NCBI GenBank assembly: GCA_013297585.1
Contig: JAAFHG010000196.1
Location: 1-6,852, forward strand
Source of the DNA: Chitinophagales bacterium
GTDB taxonomy: Bacteria > Bacteroidota > Bacteroidia > Chitinophagales > Chitinophagaceae
DNA length: 6,852 nucleotides
Direction: 5' to 3'
Made by a program: the position numbers and the translations under genes. This document shows, piece by piece, positions 5,947 to 6,852 of this stretch (the stretch's first letter is position 1; every line of letters starts with the position of its first letter). Under the pieces are notes generated by a model. That model was given only the letters and a program-made list of their open reading frames with translations. It was not told the DNA's origin and searched no databases.

Positions 5947-6371
5947 AAAGTGTAATTTTACATTAAAAAAAATAATAATGTTTATGTTATGGTTTCAAAA
6001 ATACAGAAAAATCTCATTTTGATTAAAAAATATTCAATATATTATTATTTATAATGTCAATTGTGCAAAATTTGTTTCTAATTTATTTATCAACACACTA
6101 CACTTATTTTCTTTCTTTCCACCTTGATTATTGATTTTCAATACTTTATAATTTTTTTCAATAATATGTTTTATTCAACAGAATATTTTAATTTATTCTG
6201 GAGTACAAAAAATGAACATATTTAATAATATTATATGTTAATAACGAAATATAAATTTGATTTTTGAAACTCCTATTTTACTGTTATTTTAATGAAAACC
6301 GGGCTAGAATTAATATTTGCACAGGTATCATCCTAAACATCTCTATACATTTTCTTTAAATTTGGCAAAAA
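5947..6371. other. AT-rich divergent promoter region
   Basis: This 425-bp stretch separates the - strand AmtB-type gene from the + strand VanZ-like gene. It is very AT-rich and has no credible coding frame. It should hold both promoters. TAnnTTTG boxes are seen on the - strand at 5996-6003 and on the + strand at 6252-6259 and 6357-6364, but none has a clear partner TTG at the usual distance. I see no clear NtrC, sigma-54 or other named regulator site. Confidence 0.45.
5996..6003 (-). promoter_or_regulatory. Candidate -7 promoter element of the AmtB-type gene
   Basis: On the - strand this reads TATTTTTG, an exact match to the TAnnTTTG element recognised by the Bacteroidota housekeeping sigma factor. 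It lies about 50 bases before the ATG at 5946, a sensible leader length. A TTG at the proper upstream distance is not evident, and the region is AT-rich, so chance matches are likely. A similar box, TATTTTTTTG, precedes the porin gene. Confidence 0.3.
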
Positions 6372-6764
6372 GTGAAATCAACTAAACTATATTTTCTACC
6401 CGCAATCATTTTTTCTATTATTTCTGCTTTTCTGCTCCTTATGCCAGGATCTGATTTGCCTTCCTCTGAGTTATTTGACTTGATTTATTTTGATAAATGG
6501 GTACATGTAGGCATGTTTGGGTTGTTAACCCTGCTTTGGGGTGGGCCCTTTATTTGGATTGTGAATCAACCAGGTAAACAATTTTTGATTGTTGTAGTAT
6601 TGATAATTGCCTATGGCATATCAATAGAATTTCTTCAGAAATATTGTACCGAGGATAGAAATTTTGATTTGTTTGATATTATTGCCGACACAATTGGGGT
6701 ATTGGTGGCATATTATGTATTACTACAGTTGTACAAAGCACGTAAAAAAAATGAGCCCCTGTAG
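6372..6764 (+). CDS. VanZ-like family membrane protein
   Basis: This 130-residue protein has four predicted membrane spans (about 7-24, 45-63, 70-88 and 103-121) and a short basic cytosolic tail (YKARKKNEPL). It carries the two conserved VanZ-family motifs: DKWVHVGMFGLLTL (41-54, with D41 and H45) and EFLQ...R...D.IADTIG (86-109, with E86, Q89, R96 and D102). VanZ itself gives low-level teicoplanin resistance in enterococci. The function of short VanZ-like proteins in Bacteroidota is unknown, so resistance should not be assumed. An in-frame TAA at 6357-6359 precedes the gene, leaving GTG at 6372 as the only reasonable start; the next methionine is residue 24, inside the first span. The box TAAATTTG (6357-6364) sits only 8 bases before the GTG, so the transcript could be leaderless or nearly so. 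It is divergent from the AmtB-type gene and there is no sign that it belongs to ammonium uptake. Confidence 0.85.
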   Translation: MKSTKLYFLPAIIFSIISAFLLLMPGSDLPSSELFDLIYFDKWVHVGMFGLLTLLWGGPFIWIVNQPGKQFLIVVVLIIAYGISIEFLQKYCTEDRNFDLFDIIADTIGVLVAYYVLLQLYKARKKNEPL

Positions 6765-6774
6765 AAACAGGGGC
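6744..6774 (-). terminator. Hairpin overlapping the VanZ-like stop, oriented for the - strand
   Basis: GCCCCTGT (6755-6762) pairs perfectly with ACAGGGGC (6767-6774) across a 4-base loop, and the stop codon TAG (6762-6764) lies inside it. On the + strand no T-run follows (CGCAACC). On the - strand the stem runs into TCATTTTTTTT (complement of 6744-6754), a standard terminator tail. It therefore probably ends a - strand gene arriving from beyond the right edge, and may also stabilise the end of the VanZ-like mRNA. Confidence 0.65.
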
Positions 6775-6852
6775 CGCAACCAAAACTAACTGCTTATGAG
6801 AAAATTCTTAATAAATTATTTTACAAATACAATTCAAAATAAGTGCCAAAAA

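Noticed and set aside
6062..6323. Inverted 8-mer TGTGCAAA (6062-6069) and TTTGCACA (6316-6323) in the divergent region
   Set aside because: It is too short and too widely spaced to separate from chance in AT-rich DNA.
6796..6852. Possible + strand gene start (MRKFLINYF...) running off the right edge
   Set aside because: Only 19 codons are visible, with no signal peptide or motif, and the nearby terminator points to a - strand gene instead.

Overview
The window looks like chromosomal DNA of a Gram-negative member of the Bacteroidota, possibly Chitinophagaceae-like, although the family level is a guess. The support is AT-rich DNA, few recognisable Shine-Dalgarno sequences, TAnnTTTG-like promoter boxes, an OmpA-type C-terminal domain, an outer-membrane porin resembling the BBP2/OmpL-like family, and ammonium transporters typical of that phylum. 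No tRNA, rRNA, CRISPR array, transposase or phage gene is visible.

Layout from left to right. Positions 1-247 hold the 3' end of an OmpA-like envelope protein on the + strand, closed by a perfect 20-bp hairpin terminator (258-300). Positions 301-1310 are almost gene-free. They contain one copy of a dispersed repeat, a palindrome, and a 32-residue single-membrane-span microprotein on the - strand (874-972) with its own terminator.

Positions 1391-5946 form the core: three - strand genes, read from right to left. They are an AmtB-type ammonium transporter (4561-5946), a beta-barrel porin (3156-4214) and a second ammonium transporter of a different, AMT1-like subtype (1391-2881). The first is followed by a strong terminator (4508-4548) and the last by another (1311-1338). 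Both internal gaps (346 and 274 bp) carry a copy of the dispersed repeat. The genes are therefore probably separate or semi-separate transcription units rather than one tight operon. After a 425-bp AT-rich divergent region, a small VanZ-like membrane protein is encoded on the + strand (6372-6764). The hairpin overlapping its stop codon looks like a terminator for a - strand gene outside the window.

Inferred joint role: the porin would let small solutes cross the outer membrane, and the two Amt channels would move ammonium across the inner membrane. The two Amts differ in signature residues, suggesting different affinity or regulation. No PII (glnK/glnB) gene lies in the window, although PII is the usual partner of AmtB. 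The least explained items are the three-copy intergenic repeat, the unannotated microprotein, and the unusual residues and N-terminal extension of the AMT1-like transporter.
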